A stretch of DNA of 46,667 nt from Mesorhizobium sp. (GCA_004020545.1 SAQE01000051.1:1-46667), one strand, 5' to 3'. Shown: positions 23,443-33,159, numbered from the stretch's first letter. Numbers and translations are program-made. The notes: generated from the sequence alone by a model not told the origin.

Positions 23443-24603
23443 CTAACCGCCCACCCCTAGCCTTCTCCTCACCACCGCCGCATGGAACCGGGCGCCATGG
23501 AGCAAGCCTTCGTCGTTGAAATCATAGGCCGGGTTGTGCAGCGGCGCGGAATTGCCGTTGCCCATGAAGACGAAGCATCCAGGCACCTCGGTCAGGAAAC
23601 GGGCGAAATCCTCCGAGGCGGTCATTGGCTCGGCCGCAACGCCAACGGCGTTGTCGGCCAGCACCGTGCGGGCCGCCGCAAGCGCCTCATCGACCAGCGC
23701 GGCATCGTTGATCAAGGGCACGAACTCACGCGTGTAAGTCACTTCGGCGGCGACATTATAGGCCTGCGCCGTGCCCTCGGCGATGCGGCGCATCTCCGCC
23801 TCGATCGCAGCGCTTACCTGCGGCCGGAAACTGCGGCAGTCACCCAGGACGCGGGCGAGGCCAGGCAATGCGTTGCGGGCGCCGTCGGTGATCAGCTCGG
23901 TAACCGAGACGACGCCGATATCGGCTGGGCTCAGGCGCCGCGAAACGATGGTCTGCAGGTTGATGACCAGCGCGCAGGCGGCGACCAGCGTTTCCCGGCC
24001 CGCATGCGGCCGCGCCGCATGGCCGCCGAGACCTTTCAGAACGATCTCGAAATTGTCCTCGGCCGACATCACCGGGCCGCTCCGGGTCTCGAAATGGCCG
24101 ATGGGCAGGCCCGGCATGTTGTGCAGCCCAAAAATCTCCTCGAAGGGGAAGCGCTCGATGAGGCCGTCTTGAAGCATCGCGAGCGCGCCCCTGCCCCATT
24201 CCTCGGCCGGCTGGAAGACGAAGCGCACGGTGCCGTCGAAGCCGCCTTCGCTGGCCAACAGCTTCGCCGCGCCGAGCAGCATGGCGGTGTGGCCGTCATG
24301 GCCGCAGGCATGCATGGTGCCGGGGGTCCGAGAGCGCCAGGCCTGCGTGCCCTGCTCGGCGATGCGCAGCGCGTCCATGTCGGCGCGCAGCGCAATCGCG
24401 CGGTTGCCGCCGCCTCTGGTCAGTGTGCCGACGACGCCGGTGCCGCCGACGCCCTCTGCGACCTCCAGCCCAAACGCGCGCAGTTTTTCCGCCACGAAGG
24501 CGGCGGTGCGCTTTTCCTCGAAGCCGAATTCGGGATGGGCGTGGAGGTCGCGCCGCCACGCCGTCATCTCGCGGTGCAGCTGCTGCTGGTCGAGTTCGCC
24601 CAT
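23443..24603 (-). CDS. M20D metallo-amidohydrolase (hippurate hydrolase/aminoacylase-like)
   Basis: 386 residues, full length for M20D. Metal-binding motifs: LRADMDAL, MHACGHDGHTAML, VFQPAEEWGRGA and LHNMPGLPIG, with the dimerisation insert in the middle and TASEDFARFL plus PLHNPAYDFND near the end. These enzymes cleave N-acyl groups from amino acids or amide conjugates. It lies 71 bp after the diaminopropionate ammonia-lyase gene on the same strand, so one operon is likely. The pairing suggests it releases diaminopropionate or another amino acid from an N-acyl form for its neighbour; this is inference. N-acetyl or auxin-conjugate hydrolysis are alternatives. Confidence 0.88.
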   Translation of the reverse strand: MGELDQQQLHREMTAWRRDLHAHPEFGFEEKRTAAFVAEKLRAFGLEVAEGVGGTGVVGTLTRGGGNRAIALRADMDALRIAEQGTQAWRSRTPGTMHACGHDGHTAMLLGAAKLLASEGGFDGTVRFVFQPAEEWGRGALAMLQDGLIERFPFEEIFGLHNMPGLPIGHFETRSGPVMSAEDNFEIVLKGLGGHAARPHAGRETLVAACALVINLQTIVSRRLSPADIGVVSVTELITDGARNALPGLARVLGDCRSFRPQVSAAIEAEMRRIAEGTAQAYNVAAEVTYTREFVPLINDAALVDEALAAARTVLADNAVGVAAEPMTASEDFARFLTEVPGCFVFMGNGNSAPLHNPAYDFNDEGLLHGARFHAAVVRRRLGVGG

Positions 24604-24674
24604 GGTTGCTCTAACTCTTTGTTTTTATGCAATTCCGAACGGAAAACCGCTACGCACTTTTCCTGGAATTGCTT

Positions 24675-25871
24675 TTAGGCAGTCTGCATGAGCACTTCGC
24701 CCGGCGCCATGCCCACCAGCTCGGCATAGCGGCCGGGGTCGGTCGCACCTTCGGAATTGATGATGAGCACGCGGGAATTGGCATCGAGGCCGAGCGTCGC
24801 CCGCATATCCTTGTGGCCAGCGGCGCGGATCAGCCCGGCGAGCCCTGCTCCGCCGCTCTCGCCGGAGACGATTGCAGGATCATCGCCGACGGGTCGCGCC
24901 AGCCGGTTCATCACCGAAACCGCGTCTTCCTCGTCGACGGTCATGAAGGCATCGCCGAGGCGCGACAGCACCCGCCAGGCGACCAGCGACGGCTCATGGC
25001 ATTCGAGCATCGCCATGACCGTCGGCTGCTCATGCGGGATCTTTACCGGCCGCCCGGCCTCGGCGGTGGCGTAGATACAGGCCGCCCGGGCGGGCTCGAC
25101 GACGACGACTTTCGGCCGCCGTTCGCCGAGCACGATCGCCAGGTGGCCGGCGATCGCCGCCGCGAAGCCGCCGACGCCGGCCTGCAGGAAGACATGGGTG
25201 GGCGGTTCGGGCATACGCCGCCGCGCCTCGCGCACGATCACCGTATAGCCCTGCATCACCAGGCCAGGGATGCGCTCATAGCCGGGCCAGGAGGTGTCGG
25301 AGACGACCGTCCAGCCGCGCTCGGCGGCGACGCGGGCGGCCTCGCGCACCGAATGGTCGTAGCCGCCCTCGACCCTGACCATCTCGGCGCCGTAGCCGGC
25401 GATGGCCGCGACGCGCTCATCGCTGACGCCGGCATGGACGAAGACCACGGAGTGGGCGCCGACGAGGCCGGCGCCCTGCGCCACCGAGCGGCCGTGATTG
25501 CCGTCGGTCGCGCAGCAAAAGGTCATTTGCGCCGCGATCGCGCGCACGCTTGTGTCGCCGATCTCGCCGACATCGACGGCGCGGCCGAACCGCTTGCCGG
25601 CCTCTTCCAGCACCAGCCGCATGACGGCATAGGCGCCGCCCAACGCCTTGAAGCTGCCGAGGCCAAGGCGCTTGCCTTCGTCCTTGACGTGCAGCGAAGA
25701 GATGCCGAACTCGCCGGCCAACGCCGGCAAGGCATGCAGCGGGGTCTCGGCATGGTTTTCGCGCGCTTTGAGATAACGTTCGGCCTGGTCGGCGCCGGCA
25801 AGGCCGAGGGCAGCGGCATCGGCCGCCACCAGCGGCTGGTTGTGTTCGGGACGTTGGTTGAGCAGCATCAT
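24675..25871 (-). CDS. dpaL: Diaminopropionate ammonia-lyase (PLP fold type II)
   Basis: 398 residues. PLP Lys75 lies in GLGSFKALGGAYA. Asp123 in CATDGNHGRSVA and Asp192 in SDTSWPGYER sit where the two catalytic Asp of the Escherichia coli enzyme YgeX lie. A glycine-rich phosphate loop (QAGVGGFAAAIAG) and SGESGGAG follow. The reaction converts 2,3-diaminopropionate to pyruvate and two ammonia. First gene of a pair with the M20 hydrolase, divergent from an Lrp regulator with about 100 bp between. E. coli ygeX also neighbours an M20 hydrolase gene (ygeY), which supports the assignment. Threonine/serine dehydratase is the less likely alternative. Confidence 0.9.
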   Translation of the reverse strand: MMLLNQRPEHNQPLVAADAAALGLAGADQAERYLKARENHAETPLHALPALAGEFGISSLHVKDEGKRLGLGSFKALGGAYAVMRLVLEEAGKRFGRAVDVGEIGDTSVRAIAAQMTFCCATDGNHGRSVAQGAGLVGAHSVVFVHAGVSDERVAAIAGYGAEMVRVEGGYDHSVREAARVAAERGWTVVSDTSWPGYERIPGLVMQGYTVIVREARRRMPEPPTHVFLQAGVGGFAAAIAGHLAIVLGERRPKVVVVEPARAACIYATAEAGRPVKIPHEQPTVMAMLECHEPSLVAWRVLSRLGDAFMTVDEEDAVSVMNRLARPVGDDPAIVSGESGGAGLAGLIRAAGHKDMRATLGLDANSRVLIINSEGATDPGRYAELVGMAPGEVLMQTA

Positions 25872-25972
25872 TGGTGTTTTTCTCCGAGGCGCTGAACTCT
25901 ATTGCGGAGCGCACGAGAATTGCGCTCTGTTTCGGCCATCTGATTGCAAGTTTGTTTCGTCCGGATGCCGCC
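25872..25972. promoter_or_regulatory. Divergent promoter region dpaL / lrp
   Basis: 101 bp between the divergent starts. It must hold both promoters and probably the Lrp operator. No clear palindrome was picked out by eye. Confidence 0.45.
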
Positions 25973-26446
25973 ATGCCAATTTTTCCCGAACTCGACGCCT
26001 TCGACCGCGCTATCCTTGCCATCCTGCAGAAGGACAACACCACGCCGCAGCGCGCGATCGGCGAAGCGGTGAACCTTTCGGCGCCAGCCGTGCAGCGGCG
26101 CATCAAGCGCATGGAGGAGATGGGCGTCGTCCGCGCCAATGTCGCGCTGGTCGATCCGGCCAGGGTCGGCCACCCCATCACGATCTTCGTCGAGGTCGAG
26201 GTGGAGAGCGAGCGGGCCGAACTGATCGACGCCGCCAAGCGCGGCTTCGCCGCCGTGCCGGAGGTGCAGCAATGCTACTACGCAACCGGCGAGGCCGACT
26301 TCATCCTCGTCGTCACCGTGGCGACGATGGCCGACTACGAAGCGCTGACCAGGCGGCTGTTCTTCGAAAACAACAACGTCAAGCGGTTTCGCACGTTTGT
26401 GGCGATGGACCGGGTGAAGGTGGGGCTGGAGGTGCCGGTGGGGTGA
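25973..26446 (+). CDS. Lrp/AsnC-family regulator of the dpaL operon
   Basis: 157 residues, starting MPIFPELDAFDRAILAILQK. Winged helix (NTTPQRAIGEAVNLSAPAVQ, RRIKRMEEMGVV) and C-terminal ligand domain (CYYATGEADFILVVTVATMA). The start at 25973 gives the usual family length. It is divergent from dpaL and the M20 hydrolase, so it is most likely their local activator, responding to diaminopropionate or a related amino acid. An excellent terminator follows the stop. Confidence 0.92.
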   Translation: MPIFPELDAFDRAILAILQKDNTTPQRAIGEAVNLSAPAVQRRIKRMEEMGVVRANVALVDPARVGHPITIFVEVEVESERAELIDAAKRGFAAVPEVQQCYYATGEADFILVVTVATMADYEALTRRLFFENNNVKRFRTFVAMDRVKVGLEVPVG

Positions 26447-26461
26447 GTGTATCCGCTCGAA

Positions 26462-26497
26462 CGCCAGGCGGCAGCTCGCCGCCTGGCGCCGATTTTT
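26462..26497 (+). terminator. Rho-independent terminator of the second lrp gene
   Basis: A perfect 11-bp stem CGCCAGGCGGC / GCCGCCTGGCG with an AGCTC loop, followed by CCGA and TTTTT. The convergent gene at 26496 ends within the T-tract. Confidence 0.85.
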
Positions 26498-27029
26498 ACT
26501 GGGTCGGCGTCGCGTGTTCGCACGACACTTTCGGGTTCATGTCGGCGAAGGTGCCGGTCGGGTTGCCCCTCCAGGCCCAGACATGCAGTTCGTAGAACTC
26601 ACCCAGACCGTAGCGGTTGGGCGCGCTGTTGAAGTTGAACAGCTGGCCGTCGAGCGATGCAGGACCCTTCGAGGTGATATATTCGACCGCCACCAGCTTC
26701 AGCGTGCCGTCGGCCATCGGCTCGTACATGACCGCTTCGGGACGGGCGATATCGATCTTGTCGTCCTTCAGATACTCGCCGTTGACGTAGTGGATGCCCA
26801 TGGCGCCACCGGTGATGCCGCTGGCGCAGGGAATGGGCGCATAGCCTTCGGCCGTCGCGGCCTTGACGTCGAGAAAGCGGCTGTTGGCCGCCTGCACCTT
26901 ACCGGCCAGCGGACTGGCGCCGGAGACGGACGCAGCCGCGTCCTGATCGGCCCGCGCAAGCGTCGTGCAGGCCGCCAGCACCGCCACGGCCATGAGAAGC
27001 CTGTTGCAAAAATCTGGTGTCATGTTCAT
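26496..27029 (-). CDS. Conserved secreted protein of unknown function
   Basis: 177 residues. The signal peptide NRLLMAVAVLAACTTLARA includes an AAC segment that could be a lipobox, although the later ARA site is also good. The mature domain has well-formed segments: TAEGYAPIPCASGITGGAMG, IHYVNGEYLKD, RPEAVMYEPMADGTLKLVAV, and NRYGLGEFYELHVWAWRGNP ending NPKVSCEHA. Two Cys (CASG, SCEH) may form a disulfide. The pattern recurs in small secreted proteins of proteobacteria, but no function is known to me. Confidence 0.75.
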   Translation of the reverse strand: MNMTPDFCNRLLMAVAVLAACTTLARADQDAAASVSGASPLAGKVQAANSRFLDVKAATAEGYAPIPCASGITGGAMGIHYVNGEYLKDDKIDIARPEAVMYEPMADGTLKLVAVEYITSKGPASLDGQLFNFNSAPNRYGLGEFYELHVWAWRGNPTGTFADMNPKVSCEHATPTQ

Positions 27030-27138
27030 TCCGTTCTTGTTGAAAATGCACAGCCGGCCGGCCGTCGGAAATACGGCGGCGCGACAGGCAAGTGCCGTGG
27101 CTGTCGTTGCTTGATGCCGAATTCGATCCGGCGACCGA

Positions 27139-27465
27139 TCATCCCTTCGGCAGATAGGAAATCGTTCCGGCCAGATCGGTGTTGTCGATCAGCTGGAAAC
27201 GGCTGTCGCTGCCGGCCTGGCGGGCCGATACGAAGGGCGCGTAGACCGGATCATTGGTGAAGGCGCGAGCTGCCGCCTCCGACGGGAAGGCCATCAGGGC
27301 GATCAATGTCGTGTCGAGCGGCTTGCCCTCGAGCGTCTTCACATTGCCGCTGCGTGCCAGATATTTACCGCCGTGCTTGTGAACGAGGTCGTGCACGGTC
27401 GAGGCGTAGTCCGGTATCCATTTCGGGTCTTTCACCTTGATGTCTGCGATAAGGTAAGCGGTCAT
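27139..27465 (-). CDS. DUF1330-family protein
   Basis: 108 residues with the dimeric alpha-beta barrel pattern: TAYLIADIKVKDPKWIPDYA, then GGKYLARSGNVKTLEGK, LIALMAFPSEAAARAFTNDP, YAPFVSARQAGSDSRFQLID. Proteins of this family are small and soluble, with no clear established reaction. It is divergent from an HxlR-type regulator with 175 bp between their starts, so that regulator may control it. Confidence 0.85.
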   Translation of the reverse strand: MTAYLIADIKVKDPKWIPDYASTVHDLVHKHGGKYLARSGNVKTLEGKPLDTTLIALMAFPSEAAARAFTNDPVYAPFVSARQAGSDSRFQLIDNTDLAGTISYLPKG

Positions 27466-27640
27466 GGGTCAGTCTCCTGGTTGCGGCGCACAGGGGCATC
27501 CGGTGCGTCGGCCACAGGGCTCGCATGGCGGAGACCGCGCCAACCAGTCCGCGATCTGTACCAGCCAGTACAGTTTCTGTACTCGCCGCTTCATTCACGA
27601 AGGTCTAATGTTCCGCCCGGTTTTGAGGAGGACACCGATC

Positions 27641-28333
27641 ATGGCCCAGCACGGATACAAGCAGTTCTGCCCGCTATCGATGGCCGCCGAGGTGCTGTGC
27701 ACCCGCTGGACGATGGTGCTGATGCGCGAACTGGTAGCGGGCTCGACCCGCTTCAACGACCTGCGCCGAGGTGTGCCGAAGATGTCGCCGACCCTTCTGT
27801 CGCAACGGCTGAAGGAGCTCGAACTGGAGGGGATTGTGGAGCGCAGGGAAGTCCCCGGCGAGAAGGGCATCTTCGACTATCGGCTGACCGAGGCGGGCCG
27901 CGATTTGCGCCCCGTTGTCGAGGCGATGGGTTTCTGGGGGCAGAAATGGGTCGAGTCCCGGCTGTCGCTGAAGAACCTCGATCCGTCGCTGCTGATGTGG
28001 GACATGCGGCGCAATCTCAACCCCTCGCCACTGCCCGAAGGAAGAACCGTGATACAATTTCTGTATCAGGATCTCCCGGCGTCGAAACGCTCGTGGTGGC
28101 TGGTCGTCGAGAAGCATGGCGAGGTCGATCTGTGCTGGTACGACCCGGGCTTCGATGTCGATCTCTACGTCTCGACCGACCTGCACACCATGACGGCGAT
28201 CTGGATGGGGCTGATCACCGTCGAGAAGGCCGGCGCCAAGGTCGTCCTGACCGGCGATCACGCCATCGGCAAGAAGATGCAGACCTGGCTCGGCCTCAGC
28301 CCGTTCGCGGTCGAACCCAAGCGCGCGGCCTAA
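27641..28333 (+). CDS. HxlR-type regulator with SCP2-like C-terminal domain
   Basis: 230 residues. The start at 27641 has GAGGAGG at ideal distance. The N-terminal winged helix is of the HxlR type: CPLSMAAEVLCTRWTMVLMR, STRFNDLRRGVPKMSPTLLS, QRLKELELEGIVER. The second half (RTVIQFLYQDLPASKRSWWL, then CWYDPGFDVDLYVSTDLHTM and IGKKMQTWLGLSPFA) looks like a sterol-carrier-type (SCP2) ligand pocket, a known partner of this winged helix. It probably senses a small hydrophobic molecule. It faces the DUF1330 gene and is convergent with livM. Confidence 0.82.
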   Translation: MAQHGYKQFCPLSMAAEVLCTRWTMVLMRELVAGSTRFNDLRRGVPKMSPTLLSQRLKELELEGIVERREVPGEKGIFDYRLTEAGRDLRPVVEAMGFWGQKWVESRLSLKNLDPSLLMWDMRRNLNPSPLPEGRTVIQFLYQDLPASKRSWWLVVEKHGEVDLCWYDPGFDVDLYVSTDLHTMTAIWMGLITVEKAGAKVVLTGDHAIGKKMQTWLGLSPFAVEPKRAA

Positions 28334-28366
28334 TCCTTGGTGTTCGCCACCTGATTGCTCAAGGCA

Positions 28367-29353
28367 TCAATGCTTGTTGCCGCCCTGCCCGCTGGCCCGC
28401 ACCAGCCAGCGCACATAGATCTCGCCGACGATCCCGCGCCGGAAGATCAGCACGCAGACCATGAAGATCAGCCCGGTGGCGATGGTCACCGGGAAGCCGG
28501 ATGTCGCCAGCGTGTTCTCCAGCCCGACGACCAGGCCGGCGCCGACCACCGGGCCGACCATGGTGCCGATGCCGCCGAGCAGCGTCATCAGGATCACCTC
28601 GCCCGACATCTGCCAGGTGACGTCGGTGAGCGTGGCGAACTGGAAGACGATGGCCTTCACCGCGCCGGCCAGGCCGGCAAGTGCCGCCGACATGACGAAG
28701 GCGGCGAGCTTGTAGCGACCGACGGAATAGCCCAGCGAAATCGCGCGGTTCTCGTTCTCGCGGATCGAGCGCAGGATCATGCCGAAGGGCGAATTGACGA
28801 TGCGCCAGATGGCAAAGACGCCGAGCAGGAAGATCGCCAGCACGAAGAAGTACATGTTCATCGGCACGTTCAAATCGACGATGCCGAAGAGGTGCCCGCG
28901 CGCAACGCCCTGGATGCCGTCCTCGCCTTCGGTGAACGGCGCCTGCACGCAGAAGAAATAGAACATCTGCGCCATCGCCAGCGTGATCATGGCGAAATAG
29001 ATGCCCTGGCGGCGGATGGCGAGAAAGCCCATGACGAGGCCCATCAGCGCGGCGCCGGCGGTGCCGAGCAGGATACCGGCTTCCGGCGGCCAGCCCCAGG
29101 CCTTCACCGCATAGGCACAGAAATAAGCCGCGCCGCCGAAGAAGGCGGCGTGGCCGAAGGAGAGCAGGCCGGTATAGCCCAAAAGCAGGTTGAAGGCGCA
29201 GGCGAACAGCGCGAAGCACAGCATCTTCATCACGAAGATCGGGTAGATGAGGAACGGTGCCGCGACGAGCGCCAGTATGCCCAAAGCCACGAGGCCCCTT
29301 TCAAGCCGAATGGAGGCAGCGGCGCGCTCTTCGTGAAAGGTCGCCTCGCTCAT
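28367..29353 (-). CDS. livM: Branched-chain amino-acid ABC transporter permease (LivM type)
   Basis: 328 residues from MSEATFHEERA; an ATG nine bases upstream (29362) is possible. Hydrophobic throughout, with the LivM signature FNLLLGYTGLLSFGHAAFFG and the cytoplasmic loop SIRENENRAISLGYSVGRYK that couples to the ATPases. GGIGTMVGPVVGAGLVVGLE is the second conserved segment. The start is one base past the livH stop. Last gene of the liv operon. The substrate is set by the binding protein and may be branched-chain amino acids, amides or urea-like compounds. Confidence 0.93.
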   Translation of the reverse strand: MSEATFHEERAAASIRLERGLVALGILALVAAPFLIYPIFVMKMLCFALFACAFNLLLGYTGLLSFGHAAFFGGAAYFCAYAVKAWGWPPEAGILLGTAGAALMGLVMGFLAIRRQGIYFAMITLAMAQMFYFFCVQAPFTEGEDGIQGVARGHLFGIVDLNVPMNMYFFVLAIFLLGVFAIWRIVNSPFGMILRSIRENENRAISLGYSVGRYKLAAFVMSAALAGLAGAVKAIVFQFATLTDVTWQMSGEVILMTLLGGIGTMVGPVVGAGLVVGLENTLATSGFPVTIATGLIFMVCVLIFRRGIVGEIYVRWLVRASGQGGNKH

Positions 29354-29354
29354 C

Positions 29355-30242
29355 TCAGGCATCCCTTCCGAATAGGCCGGCCGGGCGTAAGAGCAGCACG
29401 ATCGCCATGATGACGAAGACAACCAGGTTCGAGGCCTCGGGATAAAAAACCTTGGTCAGGCCCTCGGCGAGGCCGAGCATGTAGCCGGTGACGATGGCGC
29501 CCAGGATCGAGCCCATGCCGCCGACCACGACGACGGCGAAGACGACGATGATCAGGTCAGAGCCCATCAGCGGGCTGACCTGGTAGACGGGCGCGGCGAG
29601 AATGCCGGCAAGGCCGGCAAGGGCCGCGCCCAGCCCATAGGTGAGCGTCAAGAGCAACGGGACGTTGACGCCGAAGGCCTGCACCAATTCAGGGTTCTCG
29701 GTCGCGGCGCGCAGATACGAGCCGAGCCTCGTCTTCTCGATCAAAAGCCAGGTGCCGATGCAGACGATGAGCGAGGCCACCACCACCCAGCCGCGATAAT
29801 TGGGCAGGAACATGAAGCCTAAATTGGTGCTGCCGGCGAGCAGCGCCGGCACGGCGTAAGGGTTGCCGGAAACGCCGTAGTAGAAGCGGAACACGCCTTC
29901 GATGACGAGCGCCAGACCGAAGGTGAAAAGCAGGCCGTAAAGCGGGTCGATGCGGTAGAGCCGCGACAACGCCACGCGCTCCACCGCCACGCCGAACAGG
30001 CCGACGGCCAAAGGCACGACGATCAGCGCGGGCCAGTAGCCGATGCCGAGATGGGTAAGCAGCAGATAGCCGACGAAGGCGCCTAGCATATAGAGCGCGC
30101 CATGGGCGAAATTGATGATGCGCAGCAGGCCGAAGATCACCGCCAGCCCGAGGCTGAGCATCGCATAGAAGGAGCCGTTGATGAGGCCGACCAGGAGCTG
30201 ACCGAGCAAGGCCTGGATGGGAATGCCGAAGATCATGGTCAT
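29355..30242 (-). CDS. livH: Branched-chain amino-acid ABC transporter permease (LivH type)
   Basis: 295 residues from MTMIFGIPIQALLGQ (30242). An upstream in-frame ATG would add residues encoded by the repeat element and is rejected. Family motifs: GLINGSFYAMLSLGLAVIFG, LRIINFAHGALYMLGAFVGY, TRLGSYLRAATENPELVQAF (EAA-type loop) and VVVGGMGSILGAIVTGYMLG. It pairs with LivM to form the membrane channel. About 210 bp separate it from livF, filled by an inverted-repeat element. Confidence 0.93.
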   Translation of the reverse strand: MTMIFGIPIQALLGQLLVGLINGSFYAMLSLGLAVIFGLLRIINFAHGALYMLGAFVGYLLLTHLGIGYWPALIVVPLAVGLFGVAVERVALSRLYRIDPLYGLLFTFGLALVIEGVFRFYYGVSGNPYAVPALLAGSTNLGFMFLPNYRGWVVVASLIVCIGTWLLIEKTRLGSYLRAATENPELVQAFGVNVPLLLTLTYGLGAALAGLAGILAAPVYQVSPLMGSDLIIVVFAVVVVGGMGSILGAIVTGYMLGLAEGLTKVFYPEASNLVVFVIMAIVLLLRPAGLFGRDA

Positions 30243-30285
30243 GGCGTGATCACCGAAGAGGCCAAGCAGGGATGCGTTTGCGAGG

Positions 30286-30430
30286 CACCTACCCCCACCC
30301 CAGCCCCTCCCCACAAGGGGGAGGGGAACGGTGGCTCCACTGTTTCGACCAAAACCGGCGAAGGTTTGCTACGGCTCGGCGCTGCCCCAAAGTCCCCCTC
30401 CCCCTTGTGGGGAGGGGTTAGGGGTAGGTG
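30286..30430. repeat. Inverted-repeat element inside the liv operon
   Basis: Arms 30286-30329 and 30392-30430 are reverse complements apart from a few bases: CACCTACCCC near the outer ends and CCCTCCCCACAAGGGGGAGG at the core. Each core is itself a near-palindrome. The spacer is about 62 bp. A related fragment (CCCCTTGTGGGGGAGA) occurs near 23425. It is the type of short dispersed palindrome common in Mesorhizobium and lies between livF and livH. Confidence 0.78.
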
Positions 30431-30453
30431 TATTCCTACACGCGATTGCCCAA

Positions 30454-31153
<700 letters not shown>

Positions 31154-31161
<8 letters not shown>

Positions 31162-31972
31162 GCTCCGTCCCCATGTAGGCGACGCGCACGCGCTCGTCCT
31201 GGCTGACGGTGGCGTAATCGCCGGCTGCGAGCACCTGGCCGCGCTGCATGACGGTGATCCAGTCGCAGAGATCGGCGACGACGGTGAGGTTGTGCTCGAC
31301 CATCAGCACGGCGCGGTCTTTGGCCAGCGAGCGGATGATGCCAGAGATCATGCCGACATCCTCATGCCCCATGCCGGCCATTGGCTCGTCGAGCAAAAGC
31401 ACCTTCGGGTCGAGCGCCAGCGTGGTGGCGATCTCCAGCACGCGCTTCCTGCCATAGGAGAGATCGCCGGCGAGACGATGCGCGGCATCGTCGAGGCCGA
31501 CAATGGCGAGCAGTTCGCGCGCCCTTGGCGTGAGATGGTCGAGGGCAGAGAGCGAGCGCCAGAACTGGTAGCCCAGCCCGCCAGGGCGCTGCAGGGCGAC
31601 GCGCACATTGTCGAGGACAGTGAGATGCGGAAAGATCGCCGAGATCTGGAAGGAGCGCACAAGCCCCATGCGCGCCACTTTTGCAGGCGGTGTGCGGGTG
31701 ATGTCCGTGCCGAGCAGTTCGATCGTGCCGGCGGTCGGCTGCAGGAATTTTGTGAGCAGGTTGAAGATGGTGGTCTTGCCGGCGCCGTTCGGACCGATCA
31801 AGGCATGGATTTTGGCATGATGGACGTCGAGATCGACATCCTTCACCGCGACGAAACCGGCGAAGTCACGCCGCAGGCCGCGGGCGAAAAGCACCACCCG
31901 CGGCCTCTCATCTGTGCCGTCCTGCCGGACGGCGGTTGCGGCGGCGAGCGTCACTGGCTGACGAGCGAGCAA
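31154..31972 (-). CDS. livG: Branched-chain amino-acid ABC transporter ATPase (LivG type)
   Basis: 272 residues from the ATG at 31972; a GTG at 31954, which overlaps the livK stop as GTGA, is an equally plausible coupled start. Walker A IGPNGAGKTT, LivG-type insert FPHLTVLDNVRVALQ, signature LSYGRKRVLEIA, Walker B VLLLDEPMAGMG, and AVLMVEHNLTVV. The C-terminus matches the short tail of LivG proteins. Confidence 0.94.
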
Positions 31973-33159
31973 CCGCTTTCCGAGGCCTTCAGGAAGGCCT
32001 TGTTGCCGGGAATGGTCGCCAGATAGGTGTAATAATCCCAGTCCTTCTTGCTCTCCTCAGGCTTCTTGACCTGGTAGAGATACATGTCGTGCACCATCGA
32101 TCCGTCGGCCTGCACCTTGCCGTTGGCGGCGAAGACGTCGTTGACCGGCATCTCATGCAGTTGCTTGGCCACCGCCTCGGTCTCGTCGGTACCGGCCTTG
32201 TCGATAGCCTTCAGATACTGCGTCACCGCCGAATAGGTGCCGGCCTGGATCATGTTCGGCATGCGGTTGGTGCGCTTGAAGTAGCGGTCGGCGAAATCGC
32301 GGCTCTTGTCGTCGCGGTCCCAGTAATAGCCTTCGGTGAGCACGACGCCCTGCGCCGCCTGCAGGCCGAGGCCATGCACCTCGGCGAGCGTGAAGAGCAG
32401 CGCCGCCAGCCGCTGGCCGCCGGCGACGATGCCGAACTCGGCCGCCTGCTTGATCGAGTTCGAAGTGTCGAGGCCGGCATTGGCAAGGCCGATGATCTTG
32501 GCGCCGGAGGACTGCGCCTGCAGCAGGAAGGAGGAGTAATCGGTCGAGCCCAGCGGATAGCGAACCTCGCCCAGCACCTTGCCGCCGCTCGCCTCGACCA
32601 GCTTGGCGGTCTGTTCCTTCAGCGAATAGCCGAAGGCATAGTCGACGGTGATGAAGTACCAGCTGTCGCCGCCCTGCTCGACCAGCGCGCCGCCGGTGCC
32701 GACCGCCTGGGAGTGCGTGTCATAAGCCCAATGGAAGCCATAGGGCGAGCATTGCTTGCCGGTGAGGTCCGTGGAGGCCGCGCCGGTGACGATGTCGATC
32801 TTCTTCTTTTCCTTGGAAAGCCCCTGGACGGCGAGCGCGACCGAAGATGTGGTCAGCTCCATGATCGCGTCGACCTGCTCGGTGTCGTACCACTGGCGCG
32901 CGATGTTGGAGGCGATGTCCGGCTTGTTCTGGTGGTCGGCGCTGACGATCTCGATCGGCGCGCCCTGCACCTTGCCGCCGAAATCCTCGACCGCCATCTT
33001 GGCGGCCTCGACCGACCATTTCCCGCCGAAATCGGCATAGACGCCCGACTGGTCGTTCAAGATACCGATCTTGACCTTGCCGTCTGAGATTTCGCCAGCC
33101 GCCGCCGGCATTGCAGATGCCGCAATGAGCGCGGCCGAGACGAGATAGGATGCTTTCAC
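31951..33159 (-). CDS. livK: ABC transporter periplasmic substrate-binding protein (LivK-like)
   Basis: 402 residues from a GTG at 33159 with GGGAGGA 7 nt upstream; the in-frame ATG at 33210 lacks a site. The signal peptide ASYLVSAALIAASAMPAAAG precedes the type I periplasmic binding fold: KVKIGILNDQSGVYADFGGK, IVSADHQNKPDIASNIARQW, VTGAASTDLTGKQCSPYGFH. Features such as WYFITVDYAFGYSLKEQTAK, ending DWDYYTYLATIPGNKAF, resemble the subgroup annotated for branched-chain amino acids or for aromatic/other carboxylates. First gene of the operon livK-G-F-H-M. Confidence 0.93.
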   Translation of the reverse strand: MKASYLVSAALIAASAMPAAAGEISDGKVKIGILNDQSGVYADFGGKWSVEAAKMAVEDFGGKVQGAPIEIVSADHQNKPDIASNIARQWYDTEQVDAIMELTTSSVALAVQGLSKEKKKIDIVTGAASTDLTGKQCSPYGFHWAYDTHSQAVGTGGALVEQGGDSWYFITVDYAFGYSLKEQTAKLVEASGGKVLGEVRYPLGSTDYSSFLLQAQSSGAKIIGLANAGLDTSNSIKQAAEFGIVAGGQRLAALLFTLAEVHGLGLQAAQGVVLTEGYYWDRDDKSRDFADRYFKRTNRMPNMIQAGTYSAVTQYLKAIDKAGTDETEAVAKQLHEMPVNDVFAANGKVQADGSMVHDMYLYQVKKPEESKKDWDYYTYLATIPGNKAFLKASESGCSLVSQ

